Below, one piece after another: positions 9,058 to 17,391 of a stretch of DNA of 64,000 bases. The DNA is from Fundicoccus_A sp052115865 (lineage in GTDB: Bacteria; Bacillota; Bacilli; Lactobacillales; Aerococcaceae), in NCBI RefSeq assembly GCF_052115865.1, contig NZ_JBQKME010000007.1:62001-126000 (forward strand), written 5' to 3'. Position numbers and translations under genes: made by a program. How positions within the stretch are numbered: the stretch's first letter is position 1; the number at the start of each line of letters is the position of its first letter. The notes under the pieces are model-generated. The model did not search any database and was not told the origin of the DNA. It saw only the letters and a list, made by a program, of their open reading frames with translations.

Positions 9058-9142
9058 AAACAAACTTTTAAACGATAGTCTCATGAACAGCGAATACCAT
9101 ATTACGGTACTCAACAAACTGTTTCACTATCATTTAAAAGTT
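9058..9142 (-). terminator. long-hairpin terminator after the GT4 gene
   Basis: The arms 9063-9079 (AACTTTTAAACGATAGT) and 9126-9142 pair with one mismatch. The 46-base loop contains further inverted repeats (GAATACC/GGTACTC and AACAG/CTGTT). On the minus strand the hairpin is followed by a T-rich TTTGTTTTTTG. It lies about 55 bases past the stop of the glycosyltransferase gene. The hairpin is far longer than a normal terminator. Confidence 0.6.
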
Positions 9143-9196
9143 CGGATTTATTTAATATCTCTAACAAAATTTCCACTCGTAACCGAGCATCTTGCT

Positions 9197-10351
9197 TTAA
9201 TAGTTAGCTATATCTTGATAAGCCAGACGATGTTGACGTTCAAACACTTCGATTGTTTGGTCATAATAATCAAGTAGTTCTCTAGTTGCACGGTTCCATG
9301 AATGTTTTTCTGCTTCTCTACGGGCAGCTAGTCGAATTTTTTCCATTAATAATGGATTATCTAGATTTTTTAATGCGGCCATTAAGCTATTAGTATTACG
9401 AGATTCAAAAATAAAGCCTGTTTCATTGTCTGTAACTTGTTCTAAAGTTGGTCCATTTTCTGCTGCGATCACAGGTAAACCAGATGCCATGGCTTCCGAG
9501 ATGACTAAACCAAAGGTTTCAGAAATAGATGGGAATATAAACGCATCCCCTGTCGCAAAAGCTGTTGAAAGGTCTTCTCCATGAAGAAACCCTAGGAAAG
9601 TTGTTGGTGTGTCTTTAAACAATTCTTCTAAGTTTTCACGTTCAGGACCATCACCAACAAACGCTAAACAAATATCAACGCGGTGATTAAACATGACTCT
9701 TAACTGATCTAGATCTTTTTCAGCTGCTAAGCGGCCGACATAGACTAATAACTTTTTATCCGCTTGATTAAAGGTTAAACGCTGATATAATTCCTCATCA
9801 AAAAAGTCTGGATGACGTTGTTCTAAATCGATTCCGCTTGGTAATACACCAACCGTTTCAATTTGTTGCTCGTTCAACTCTCCTAACAGGGTCTTGGAAA
9901 CAGTGATATTTAATTCAGAGAATTGATACCAATAACGAATGTATTCCCATAAAATTGGTTTTAACAAAGGCATTTTATAGTGATCAAGGTAATTTGGCAT
10001 GTGTGTATGGTAAGACGTTAATAAAGGTATGTTGAGTTGTTTCGCATAACGAACGGCAGATGTCCCCATAAAAAATGGATTGACCGCATGAATAATATCG
10101 GGTTTGAATGCTTTCAGAATATATTTAATTTTTCGACTAGGTATTCCCCAAGGTCGTGAGCCGTAAAGAGGAAATGTGAGTGTTTCAATTCTGAAAACAG
10201 GGACACCTTCATATTCATCAATTCCTAAGTCAGGCGAAATAACAATCACTTCATGCCCTAATTTTTTCATTTCAACAACCATCTTTGCAAAACGAGTACA
10301 AATACCATCAGTGGCTGGAACAAAAGTTTCAGTAACAATCGCTATACGCAT
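9197..10351 (-). CDS. glycosyltransferase family 4, glycolipid type
   Basis: This is a GT-B glycosyltransferase of 384 residues. The N-terminus reads MRIAIVTETFVPATDG, a typical opening of GT4 enzymes of the diacylglycerol glycosyltransferase and mannosyltransferase subgroup. The donor half has YVGRLAAEKDLDQL, the GDGPE motif and SISETFGLVISEAMASGLPV with the two sugar-nucleotide-binding Glu. I start at ATG 10351 because AAGGAG lies seven bases upstream; an in-frame codon six residues earlier lacks a site. It stands alone between terminator-like structures. A role in membrane glycolipid or lipoteichoic acid anchor synthesis is inference. Confidence 0.85.
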   Translation of the reverse strand: MRIAIVTETFVPATDGICTRFAKMVVEMKKLGHEVIVISPDLGIDEYEGVPVFRIETLTFPLYGSRPWGIPSRKIKYILKAFKPDIIHAVNPFFMGTSAVRYAKQLNIPLLTSYHTHMPNYLDHYKMPLLKPILWEYIRYWYQFSELNITVSKTLLGELNEQQIETVGVLPSGIDLEQRHPDFFDEELYQRLTFNQADKKLLVYVGRLAAEKDLDQLRVMFNHRVDICLAFVGDGPERENLEELFKDTPTTFLGFLHGEDLSTAFATGDAFIFPSISETFGLVISEAMASGLPVIAAENGPTLEQVTDNETGFIFESRNTNSLMAALKNLDNPLLMEKIRLAARREAEKHSWNRATRELLDYYDQTIEVFERQHRLAYQDIANY

Positions 10352-10478
10352 TTTCGGACTCCTTATCAATTAATCCTATTCTTCAATCATCAGCTCTTAT
10401 ATTTATACACTATCATACCAATTTTGATTTACTGCAAAATTAATGTAAATTTTATGTAAACCACCTTATTAAATCACT

Positions 10479-11774
10479 TTATTTTTCAGAAAAACGTTGA
10501 GGTTTCCCTTTATTCTTTTGCTTTCTATGTCTATTCTTGTTCTTTTTAGCTTTTGTTGCCGGCGAGTTTTGCGTGGCTGAAGCTGATTTTGGCTTTCGAG
10601 CTTGCATTGGTCTGGCGCTTGAATTACTTTCTGAGTCTTCCACTTTAGCGTCTCTTGCTAACTCACGAACTTCTAGATCCACAATGTTTTGCTGATAAAC
10701 AATTTTTTCTGTTAACTGAATCGAACGCGCGTCCAAGATGTTTTGTAAATCACGAAGTTCTTGCTCATTCACTAAGGAAATCACAATTCCCTTGTGCCCC
10801 ATTCGTCCAACACGACCTGAGCGGTGGAAATACGTATCCAAATCTCTCACGCGATTATAGTGAATCGCAAAAGGTAAAGCTGGAATATCCATCCCACGAC
10901 TGGCTAAATCAGTCGTTAATAAATATGTCACTTCAGCTGCTCTGAATGATTCAATCGCATATTGACGCTCTAATTTATTCACTTGACTATGTAAAGTAGC
11001 AACTTTTATGCCATCATGTAATAATTTGCTGGCTACTTGATCGAGTTCATTTACTTGTTCAAAAAACACAATCGCATGCATATTTTCGACTTGCGCTAAT
11101 CTTCTTAACTGCATTAATTTTTGACGATCATTCGTCAGTATATAATGGTGATCGATTGGTAGACGATTATCTTGTGAAGTCATTTGAATTAATGGAATCG
11201 TCGTTGGCGCTTGAACTAATTCTAATAACGGCGCGCCAAGAGTAGCACTCACCCATACTTTTTGGACTTGATTATCTAGTCTTTTTTCAATTTCATTTAA
11301 GGATTGACGGTGTTCATCTTGCCATAAAAAGTCAGCTTCGTCGTAAACAATGGTCTCAACAAGATGGACTTTTAATTTTCGACTTTGGTTTAATAATTCT
11401 AAAAAACGACCGGGTGTTGCCACAATTAATTCAGGTTTTTCTTTTAATTCCTCTATTTGGCGTTTAATATTGGCGCCACCTAAAATCGTTTGTACTTTAA
11501 TTCCTAAAGGTTTTGACCAATCTTGCGCAACTTCACCTATTTGCTTGACTAATTCTTGAGATGGGGCCAAAACAATCACTTGCAGGATTGAATTAGCTTC
11601 AATTTTTTGAAGCAAAGGTAATAAATATCCCAGCGTTTTCCCTGTACCAGTCGGTGAAATCGCTACGAAGGATTGTTTATTTGTCATCGGCTCAAACATC
11701 GCTGCTTGAATCGGGGTCGCTTCATCAAATCCTTTCAACTGCCAATATTCTTTGAGTGTTTCATTCAAATTCAT
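10479..11774 (-). CDS. DEAD-box ATP-dependent RNA helicase
   Basis: This RNA helicase has 431 residues: a two-RecA-domain core plus a basic tail. Motif I is SPTGTGKT, motif Ia APSQELVKQ, motif II DEAD (YDEADFLW), motif III SAT, and motif VI HRSGRVGRMG. The last 50 residues are Lys/Arg/Asn-rich and probably bind RNA. The start is ATG 11774 with AGGTG six bases upstream, rather than the GTG at 11783 that overlaps that site. It follows the oxidoreductase gene after 14 bases and is likely co-transcribed. By length it resembles the YfmL/CshB type; which one is unresolved. Confidence 0.9.
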   Translation of the reverse strand: MNLNETLKEYWQLKGFDEATPIQAAMFEPMTNKQSFVAISPTGTGKTLGYLLPLLQKIEANSILQVIVLAPSQELVKQIGEVAQDWSKPLGIKVQTILGGANIKRQIEELKEKPELIVATPGRFLELLNQSRKLKVHLVETIVYDEADFLWQDEHRQSLNEIEKRLDNQVQKVWVSATLGAPLLELVQAPTTIPLIQMTSQDNRLPIDHHYILTNDRQKLMQLRRLAQVENMHAIVFFEQVNELDQVASKLLHDGIKVATLHSQVNKLERQYAIESFRAAEVTYLLTTDLASRGMDIPALPFAIHYNRVRDLDTYFHRSGRVGRMGHKGIVISLVNEQELRDLQNILDARSIQLTEKIVYQQNIVDLEVRELARDAKVEDSESNSSARPMQARKPKSASATQNSPATKAKKNKNRHRKQKNKGKPQRFSEK

Positions 11775-11788
11775 TTCTTTCACCTTTT

Positions 11789-12802
11789 CTAAAAGTCTAA
11801 GTCAGCAGACTTGCGTAATAATTGCATCACAGTTGCTACTTGTAGTGATAATTGCTTCCAATTTTCATAGCGTACTTTTTGATGAATATTATCTTTATCT
11901 AATAATACTTCTGAAAAGGCAATAAGCTCATCATACATTGGATTTTCAGGCACATAACTAATCACATTCGCTGCTTGTCCTGATCGATTAATTAATTTCA
12001 CAGCCGATATTTTTGAGATGTTTTTTATGACAACCGTTTCATCATCAAAATAAATTTCGCTGTCTAAGGCAGAATGAACGCCTTTTGAAACGAAGATATT
12101 TATTTGTGAATTTTTATATTTTAACATCATATTTCCAAATAAATCGATGCCATTGACACCTTTGACGGTATGGTAAGATACGTCGTCGGGTAGGCCAAAT
12201 AAATCTACTGCTACATAAATTGGATAGACCCCTAGGTCCATGAGTGATCCGCCAGAAAATTGTGGATTGAAAATATTCGGTCCATCCTTATTGGCTTTCA
12301 TTGCTTCATTATAATCTTCGTAGCGAGATGAATACTGGCCAAGATTAAAGTTCGCTCCTAGGAAAGGAAGCGAATGCCCTTTTTTCAAATTATTGACTAA
12401 TTGATTCAGACGGCGGTAATTACGATTGTGATAATGTAGTGCTGCTTCGAAGACTAGCACATTATTTTTGCTTGCTTCATTAAAAACTTGATGCCATTCT
12501 GCTACATTGCTAAAAGCAGGTTTTTCTACAATGACATGTTTGCCTGCTCGAATAGCGGCAATAGCTTGTTCTGCATGCAGACTATTAGGACTAGCAATAT
12601 AAATAAGGTCAATTTCTGGGTCAAATAATAATTGATTGAGTGTAGAAGTATAGTAGTCAGCTTTATAAATTGTAGCAATGTCTTTTGCGCTGGCATTGCT
12701 TCTTGAGTAAACTGCTTTAAGATGATATTTTCGTGTAAGTTTTAATGCTTTAATGAATTGTTCGGTAATGCTTGAGGTACCAATGGTTCCAACGTTTATC
12801 AT
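11789..12802 (-). CDS. Gfo/Idh/MocA family oxidoreductase
   Basis: This is an NAD(P)-dependent dehydrogenase of 337 residues acting on an unknown, probably sugar-like, substrate. The N-terminal Rossmann fold opens INVGTIGTSSITEQF, and the family signature VEKPAFSN includes the catalytic Lys of the EKP motif. The C-terminal alpha/beta domain includes GGSLMDLGVYPIY, which contributes to the active site. AGGGGGG precedes the ATG. It is first in a two-gene unit with the DEAD-box helicase, an arrangement that does not reveal its pathway. Confidence 0.88.
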   Translation of the reverse strand: MINVGTIGTSSITEQFIKALKLTRKYHLKAVYSRSNASAKDIATIYKADYYTSTLNQLLFDPEIDLIYIASPNSLHAEQAIAAIRAGKHVIVEKPAFSNVAEWHQVFNEASKNNVLVFEAALHYHNRNYRRLNQLVNNLKKGHSLPFLGANFNLGQYSSRYEDYNEAMKANKDGPNIFNPQFSGGSLMDLGVYPIYVAVDLFGLPDDVSYHTVKGVNGIDLFGNMMLKYKNSQINIFVSKGVHSALDSEIYFDDETVVIKNISKISAVKLINRSGQAANVISYVPENPMYDELIAFSEVLLDKDNIHQKVRYENWKQLSLQVATVMQLLRKSADLDF

Positions 12803-12904
12803 GATAAGGCCCCCTATAAGTTATTATCTTTATTTTAACAAATATCTCTCCATAAGCCTAACTATTCTGATTAATTTGTTATAGTTAGTAGAAGAAAAAC
12901 TTTC

Positions 12905-12955
12905 AAATAAAATGAGTAAGTAACGTGCTAGAAACAGCTTGTTACTTACTCATTT
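12905..12955 (-). terminator. intrinsic terminator after pepF
   Basis: AAATGAGTAAGTAAC (12910-12924) and GTTACTTACTCATTT (12941-12955) form a perfect 15-bp stem. On the minus strand it is followed by TTATTT. It starts just past the pepF stop. Confidence 0.85.
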
Positions 12956-12963
12956 CGTTTTTA

Positions 12964-14667
12964 TTATCCGACTAAACTTTCATCAGAAATTTGACTTAAG
13001 TAATCATCAATTTCTTGAATCACTTCTTGGAGGTTGTTTTCACCAAATGGTGATTTTAAATTCGCTTTTTTAACAATTTCCCCAAATGGTAGTGTTCCAC
13101 CGACTTCACAAATAGCTAAGTAGTCTGCCCAAGCGGTTGGATCGTTGTCCGCTTGGCTTCTCTTCCAAAATTGGAAGGCACAAACTTGAGCTAAGGTGTA
13201 GTCAATATAGTAGAATGGGGAACCGAAAATATGGCCTTGACGGAACCATAAACCACCATTTTCATAAAACGGATTGCCATCATAGTCTTTCCATGGGTTA
13301 TATTCTTTTTCTAGGCGTCTCCATGTTGCTCGACGCTCTTCTGGTGTCATTTGCGGTTTTTCATACACTTCATGTTGGTAATGGTCCACTAAAACGCCAT
13401 ATGGCAAGAAAGTTAGAGCATCTGCTAAATGACTATATTTATATTTAGGCGTTTGTTCTTCAAAGAATAATTCCATCCATGGCCAAGCAAAGAACTCCAT
13501 CGACATAGAATGAATTTCACAGCTTTCGTAAGTTGGCCAAATTGATTCAGCAGTTGTAATCCAACGTGATTGATAAATTTGGAAAGCATGCCCAGCCTCA
13601 TGTGTTAAGACATCAATGTCTCCTGAAGTCCCATTAAAGTTCGAGAAAATAAATGGTGATTGGTAATTCGGAATATAAGTACAGTAACCGCCACCTTGTT
13701 TACCAGGTTTTGTGACTAAATCCATTAAATCATTAGCCGTCATAAAATCAATGAATTCTCCAGTTTCAGGCGAAAGTTCGTGATACATTTTCACACCACT
13801 TTTAACAATTTCTTCCGGTGTCCCTTTAGGCTTTGCATTACCATCCTTGAAAGTAATCGGTAAGTCATAGTGTTTTAAGTCTTCAATTTCAAGGCGGTCT
13901 GCTTGGCGTTGATATAATTTATTGGCCACTGGCACCACATGTTTTAAAACTTCTTGACGGAAAACTTTAACATCTTCACGATTATAGTCAAAACGGTTCA
14001 TACGAATATAGCCCATCTCAACAAAGTCTTTAAAGCCAAGTTCTTTAGCCATTTCATCACGTGTTTTTACTAACTCATCATAAATACGATCAAACTCATC
14101 TTGATTGCTAGAGAAAAAGTTACTAATCAATCCCGTCACATCTTGACGTTCTTTTCGATCCGTTGATTGTGCAAAGGCACTTAATCCACTTAAGTTATAA
14201 GTTTCCCCTCTATACTCTATTTCTGCTGAAGCGATTAATTTACCATATTCACTTGAAAGTTTATTTTCCTTTTGAAGTAAAGGAATAATTTTCGCATCAA
14301 ATACTTTTAAATTGTTCTCAGCGATCATAAAGAATGTTTTAGGTAATTTCTCTTCAAAATCTTGACGAAATGGACTGTCTAAAACAGCTTGATAATAAGT
14401 CGTTGTTACTTCAGAAATGAAAGGTTCATTTTCATCCCAAAAATCATTTTCAGCTTCATAAAATTCATCTTTCGTATTGATTGAATGACGAATAGAAGAT
14501 AAAGTTGCTTGTGTATCGATGTTATTTTGCAGGCTTTGGAATTTTTGAATCGCTTCATAGCCTTCCGCAGCTGATTCTGCTCGGCGAATTTGTTCAACAT
14601 AGTCACGCGCTTCCTCTAAGACTTCATCTAAATCAGGGCGTTGATAAGGCATATCATTAAATTGCAT
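12964..14667 (-). CDS. pepF: M3 family oligoendopeptidase
   Basis: This zinc metallopeptidase cleaves short peptides in the cytoplasm. It has 567 residues, typical of the M3 oligoendopeptidase subgroup. The zinc site is HEAGH at 356-360 in DVLTHEAGHAFQ, with the third ligand Glu about 25 residues later in YESCEIHSMSMEFF. No signal peptide is present. It is a single gene with its own 15-bp terminator. The symbol is the generic LAB name for this family. Confidence 0.92.
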   Translation of the reverse strand: MQFNDMPYQRPDLDEVLEEARDYVEQIRRAESAAEGYEAIQKFQSLQNNIDTQATLSSIRHSINTKDEFYEAENDFWDENEPFISEVTTTYYQAVLDSPFRQDFEEKLPKTFFMIAENNLKVFDAKIIPLLQKENKLSSEYGKLIASAEIEYRGETYNLSGLSAFAQSTDRKERQDVTGLISNFFSSNQDEFDRIYDELVKTRDEMAKELGFKDFVEMGYIRMNRFDYNREDVKVFRQEVLKHVVPVANKLYQRQADRLEIEDLKHYDLPITFKDGNAKPKGTPEEIVKSGVKMYHELSPETGEFIDFMTANDLMDLVTKPGKQGGGYCTYIPNYQSPFIFSNFNGTSGDIDVLTHEAGHAFQIYQSRWITTAESIWPTYESCEIHSMSMEFFAWPWMELFFEEQTPKYKYSHLADALTFLPYGVLVDHYQHEVYEKPQMTPEERRATWRRLEKEYNPWKDYDGNPFYENGGLWFRQGHIFGSPFYYIDYTLAQVCAFQFWKRSQADNDPTAWADYLAICEVGGTLPFGEIVKKANLKSPFGENNLQEVIQEIDDYLSQISDESLVG

Positions 14668-14789
14668 TCGATCACTACTTTCTATAAAATAATTCTAATT
14701 ATACCATATTGGAGATATTTATTAGAACATTAACCGTAAGGACTTGACTTAATGTTGTATAATAGAGTAAAGGGGATAAGGTGGAGGAA

Positions 14790-15110
14790 ATGACTCAAAA
14801 AAATACTGAACGCCATTATTATTCAATGAGCGGTCGCTTTATTTCGCATAAATTTATTAAAACGACTGATCCTATTATGATTCTCATTAAATTTCAAGTT
14901 GAAGATGAAGTTAAAACAGCCATTGTGGTGAAAAATGCCTTAGGTTTTATTGAAGATGTCTTTCCAGACGATCAAATCAGCTTGTATGGCTATAACAACC
15001 AACAGAATCAATTTATCGTAAGTAAATATCTCGTTAAATCGCAGCAAGAAAATCCATACTCCAGTCATTTAAAATACCCGAAACAACGTCATCCTGACGA
15101 TTCTTTATAG
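14790..15110 (+). CDS. conserved small protein upstream of uvrC, unknown function
   Basis: I do not recognise a family. The product has about 106 residues (109 if the GTG at 14781 is used), no membrane segment, a beta-rich middle (PIMILIKFQVEDEVKTAIVVK) and a polar tail. Two starts are credible: ATG 14790 with AAGG eight bases upstream, or GTG 14781 with AAAGGGG five bases upstream. Its stop abuts the AGGAGG of uvrC, so the two are translationally adjacent and surely co-transcribed. A TATAAT lies at 14758-14763 without a well-spaced -35. Confidence 0.75.
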   Translation: MTQKNTERHYYSMSGRFISHKFIKTTDPIMILIKFQVEDEVKTAIVVKNALGFIEDVFPDDQISLYGYNNQQNQFIVSKYLVKSQQENPYSSHLKYPKQRHPDDSL

Positions 15111-15121
15111 GAGGAATTCAT

Positions 15122-16951
15122 TTGTCTACAGATAAGCCATCCGTCAACGATATTCAAGAAACACAAGCTGAAATCCGCGATAAAATTGAACAAAAATTAA
15201 AGTTATTACCGGATTTACCTGGCTGTTACCTTATGAAGAATCGTGATGACGAAATCATTTATGTAGGTAAAGCTAAAAATTTAAAAAATCGTGTCCGCTC
15301 CTATTTTAGAGGCGCACACGATGCGAAAACAACCAAATTGGTTTCTGAAATCCATCACTTTGAAACGATTATTACGAACAGTAATAAAGAAGCCTTGATA
15401 TTGGAAATTAATTTAATTCAAAAATACAAACCTTTGTACAATATTCGTTTAAAAGATGGAACGATGTACCCGTATTTGAAAATCACAAATGAACGTGATC
15501 CTGAGTTGATCATTACTAATGTGGTGAAAAAAGACGGAGGTATTTATTTTGGGCCGTTTCCGAATGTTTATGCCGCAACGAATACACAGCAATTGTTGCA
15601 TCGAGTATATCCTTTGCGTCGTTGCCCTAAAAATGAGAAGCGGGCATGTTTTTACTACCATCTTCACCAGTGCATTGGGCCATGTGACCATGAAGTTAGC
15701 GTCGAAGAATATCAAGAACAAATTAATCACATTAAACGCTTTTTCAATGGCGATGTGAGTGAAATTAAAAATGATTTGAAGACTAAAATGGCGCATGCAT
15801 CTGAAAAGTTGGAGTTTGAATTAGCAGCTGATTACCGTGATCAGCTTGATTATATTGATACAACCCTTGAACGCCAGACGGTGATGAGTGAAGACTATGA
15901 TAATATGGATGTCTTTGGTTATACCTTTGACCGTGGTTGGTTGTCGATTCAAGTGTTTATGCTGCGTCAAGGTTCGATTTTAAAGCGTAAAGCAGCCATC
16001 TTCCCTTGTTACACTGAACCTGAGGAAGAAGTAACAACTTTCATCGCCCGCTTTTATCATGAACAAAATCATATTAAACCTAAAGGAATATTGGTACAAA
16101 GCGATGTTGACCATGATACTTTAGAAGAAGTTTTGGAAATTTCGGTGCATACGCCTTTGCGTGGTAAGAAACGCAGTATGCTCGAGCTATGCGAGAAGAA
16201 TAGCAAGCTTGCCCTCGATGAGAAATTCCGTCTCGATGAAAATAATCAACGAAAAACAATTGGTGCTATTGAAGAATTAGCCGAAGCCTTGAATATTGAA
16301 CAGGCCAATTATATTGAAGCCTTTGACCATTCCAATATCCAAGGAACCGACTCTGTATCCGGTATGGTGGTTTACGTTGATGGCAAGCCTGAACGTAAAA
16401 GCTATCGCAAGTATAAAATTAAAACCGTTGAAGGTGCCAATGAGTTTGCCCATACTCAAGAAGTTATCCGTCGGCGCTATACGCGTTTGTTGAGGGAAGA
16501 AAAACCTTTACCAGATTTGATTTTAATGGACGGCGGAAAAATTCAAGTCCGTGCTGCTCGAGACGTCTTGGAAAATGAACTCGGTCTAATGATTCCAATT
16601 GCAGGCATGGTTAAAAACGACCGCCACAAGACGGCTTCTTTAATGGATGGCTACAGTGAAGAAGTCCTCGACCTAGACCCGCGCAACCAAGCCTTCATGC
16701 TCATTCAGCGTATCCAAGAAGAAGTGCATCGCTATGCGATTAGTTACCACCGCCAAGTGCGTAGCAAGTCGCATTTCGCCTCCGAATTGGATCAAATCCC
16801 AGGTGTTGGCCCTAAGACACGGAATAAGTTACTAAAACATTTTAAATCCTTGCAGCGAATGAAAGAAGCCGATATCGAAGAATACCGTAAACTTGGTATT
16901 CCGCAAACAACCGCCAAAAGAGTCCTTGAAACACTTAATGAAAGTAAATAA
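15122..16951 (+). CDS. uvrC: excinuclease ABC subunit C
   Basis: UvrC makes both incisions in nucleotide excision repair with UvrAB. In 609 residues it shows the GIY-YIG domain (DLPGCYLMKN ... IIYVGKAKNLKNRVRSYF), the Cys-rich region with CPKNEKRACFYYHLHQCIGPC, a UVR motif (LEFELAADYRDQLDYI), the RNase H-like second nuclease (EAFDHSNIQGTDSVSGMVVY, DGGKIQV) and C-terminal helix-hairpin-helix (IPGVGPKTRNKLLKHF). The start is TTG at 15122 with AGGAGG seven bases upstream. Downstream lies a 42-bp repeat array rather than another gene. Confidence 0.96.
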   Translation: MSTDKPSVNDIQETQAEIRDKIEQKLKLLPDLPGCYLMKNRDDEIIYVGKAKNLKNRVRSYFRGAHDAKTTKLVSEIHHFETIITNSNKEALILEINLIQKYKPLYNIRLKDGTMYPYLKITNERDPELIITNVVKKDGGIYFGPFPNVYAATNTQQLLHRVYPLRRCPKNEKRACFYYHLHQCIGPCDHEVSVEEYQEQINHIKRFFNGDVSEIKNDLKTKMAHASEKLEFELAADYRDQLDYIDTTLERQTVMSEDYDNMDVFGYTFDRGWLSIQVFMLRQGSILKRKAAIFPCYTEPEEEVTTFIARFYHEQNHIKPKGILVQSDVDHDTLEEVLEISVHTPLRGKKRSMLELCEKNSKLALDEKFRLDENNQRKTIGAIEELAEALNIEQANYIEAFDHSNIQGTDSVSGMVVYVDGKPERKSYRKYKIKTVEGANEFAHTQEVIRRRYTRLLREEKPLPDLILMDGGKIQVRAARDVLENELGLMIPIAGMVKNDRHKTASLMDGYSEEVLDLDPRNQAFMLIQRIQEEVHRYAISYHRQVRSKSHFASELDQIPGVGPKTRNKLLKHFKSLQRMKEADIEEYRKLGIPQTTAKRVLETLNESK

Positions 16952-16964
16952 CTCTGCTTGGGTT

Positions 16965-17300
16965 GGTGGAGAGTGCGAAGTCGCTAAGCTGTCATTTGGC
17001 AAACGGTGGAGCGTGGGAAGTCGCCACACTGCCGTTTGGTAATCGCAGGGAAGTAATTTGAGTTGAGGGGCACGCGTTCACTAAACGCAGGGAACTAAAG
17101 CCATTTGAAGGGCACCCGTTCAGCATACGCAGGGAACTAAATGCGTTTGAGGGGCACGCGTTCACTAAACGCAGGGAACTAAAGCCGTTTGAGGGGCACG
17201 CGTTCACTAAACGCAGGGAACTAAATCCGTTTGAGGGGGACGCGTTCACTAAACGCAGGGAACTAAAGCCATTTGAGGGGCACGCGTTTAGCAAACCGCA
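16965..17300. repeat. GC-rich 42-bp intergenic tandem array
   Basis: Units beginning CGCAGGGAACTAAA recur at 17044, 17086, 17128, 17170, 17212 and 17254, exactly 42 bp apart, with a decayed unit at about 17296. Before them are two diverged ~40-bp copies beginning GGTGGAG (16965 and 17005). Unit junctions carry the inverted repeat GCGTT-CACTA-AACGC. The array is much richer in GC than its surroundings. It fills most of the 440-base gap between uvrC and the L,D-transpeptidase gene. A minus-strand frame of 136 codons stays open only because 42 is a multiple of three; it has no ribosome site and I do not call it. Confidence 0.9.
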
Positions 17301-17343
17301 ACACACTAGCCCCCACCTTTCACCAATAGCAGAGATATTTATT

Positions 17344-17389
17344 AAAAAAATCGTAAGCGACTCTAAATGCAAGTTGCTTACGATTTTTT
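17344..17389. terminator. bidirectional terminator, repeat array / L,D-transpeptidase
   Basis: ATCGTAAGC and GCTTACGAT form a 9-bp stem flanked by an A-tract before and a T-tract after (17376-17389). It can stop transcription from uvrC and its array on + and from the transpeptidase gene on -. Confidence 0.85.
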
Positions 17390-17391
17390 GA

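Noticed and set aside
8951..9277. A 108-codon plus-strand frame between scrK and the glycosyltransferase gene
   Set aside because: No ribosome site, odd composition, overlaps the long hairpin and the end of a real gene.
14744..14763. TTGACT and TATAAT upstream of the uvrC operon as a promoter
   Set aside because: They are only 8 bases apart; the -10 may be real but this -35 cannot pair with it.
17044..17300. The 42-bp array as a CRISPR
   Set aside because: There are no unique spacers; the whole unit repeats and no cas genes are present.
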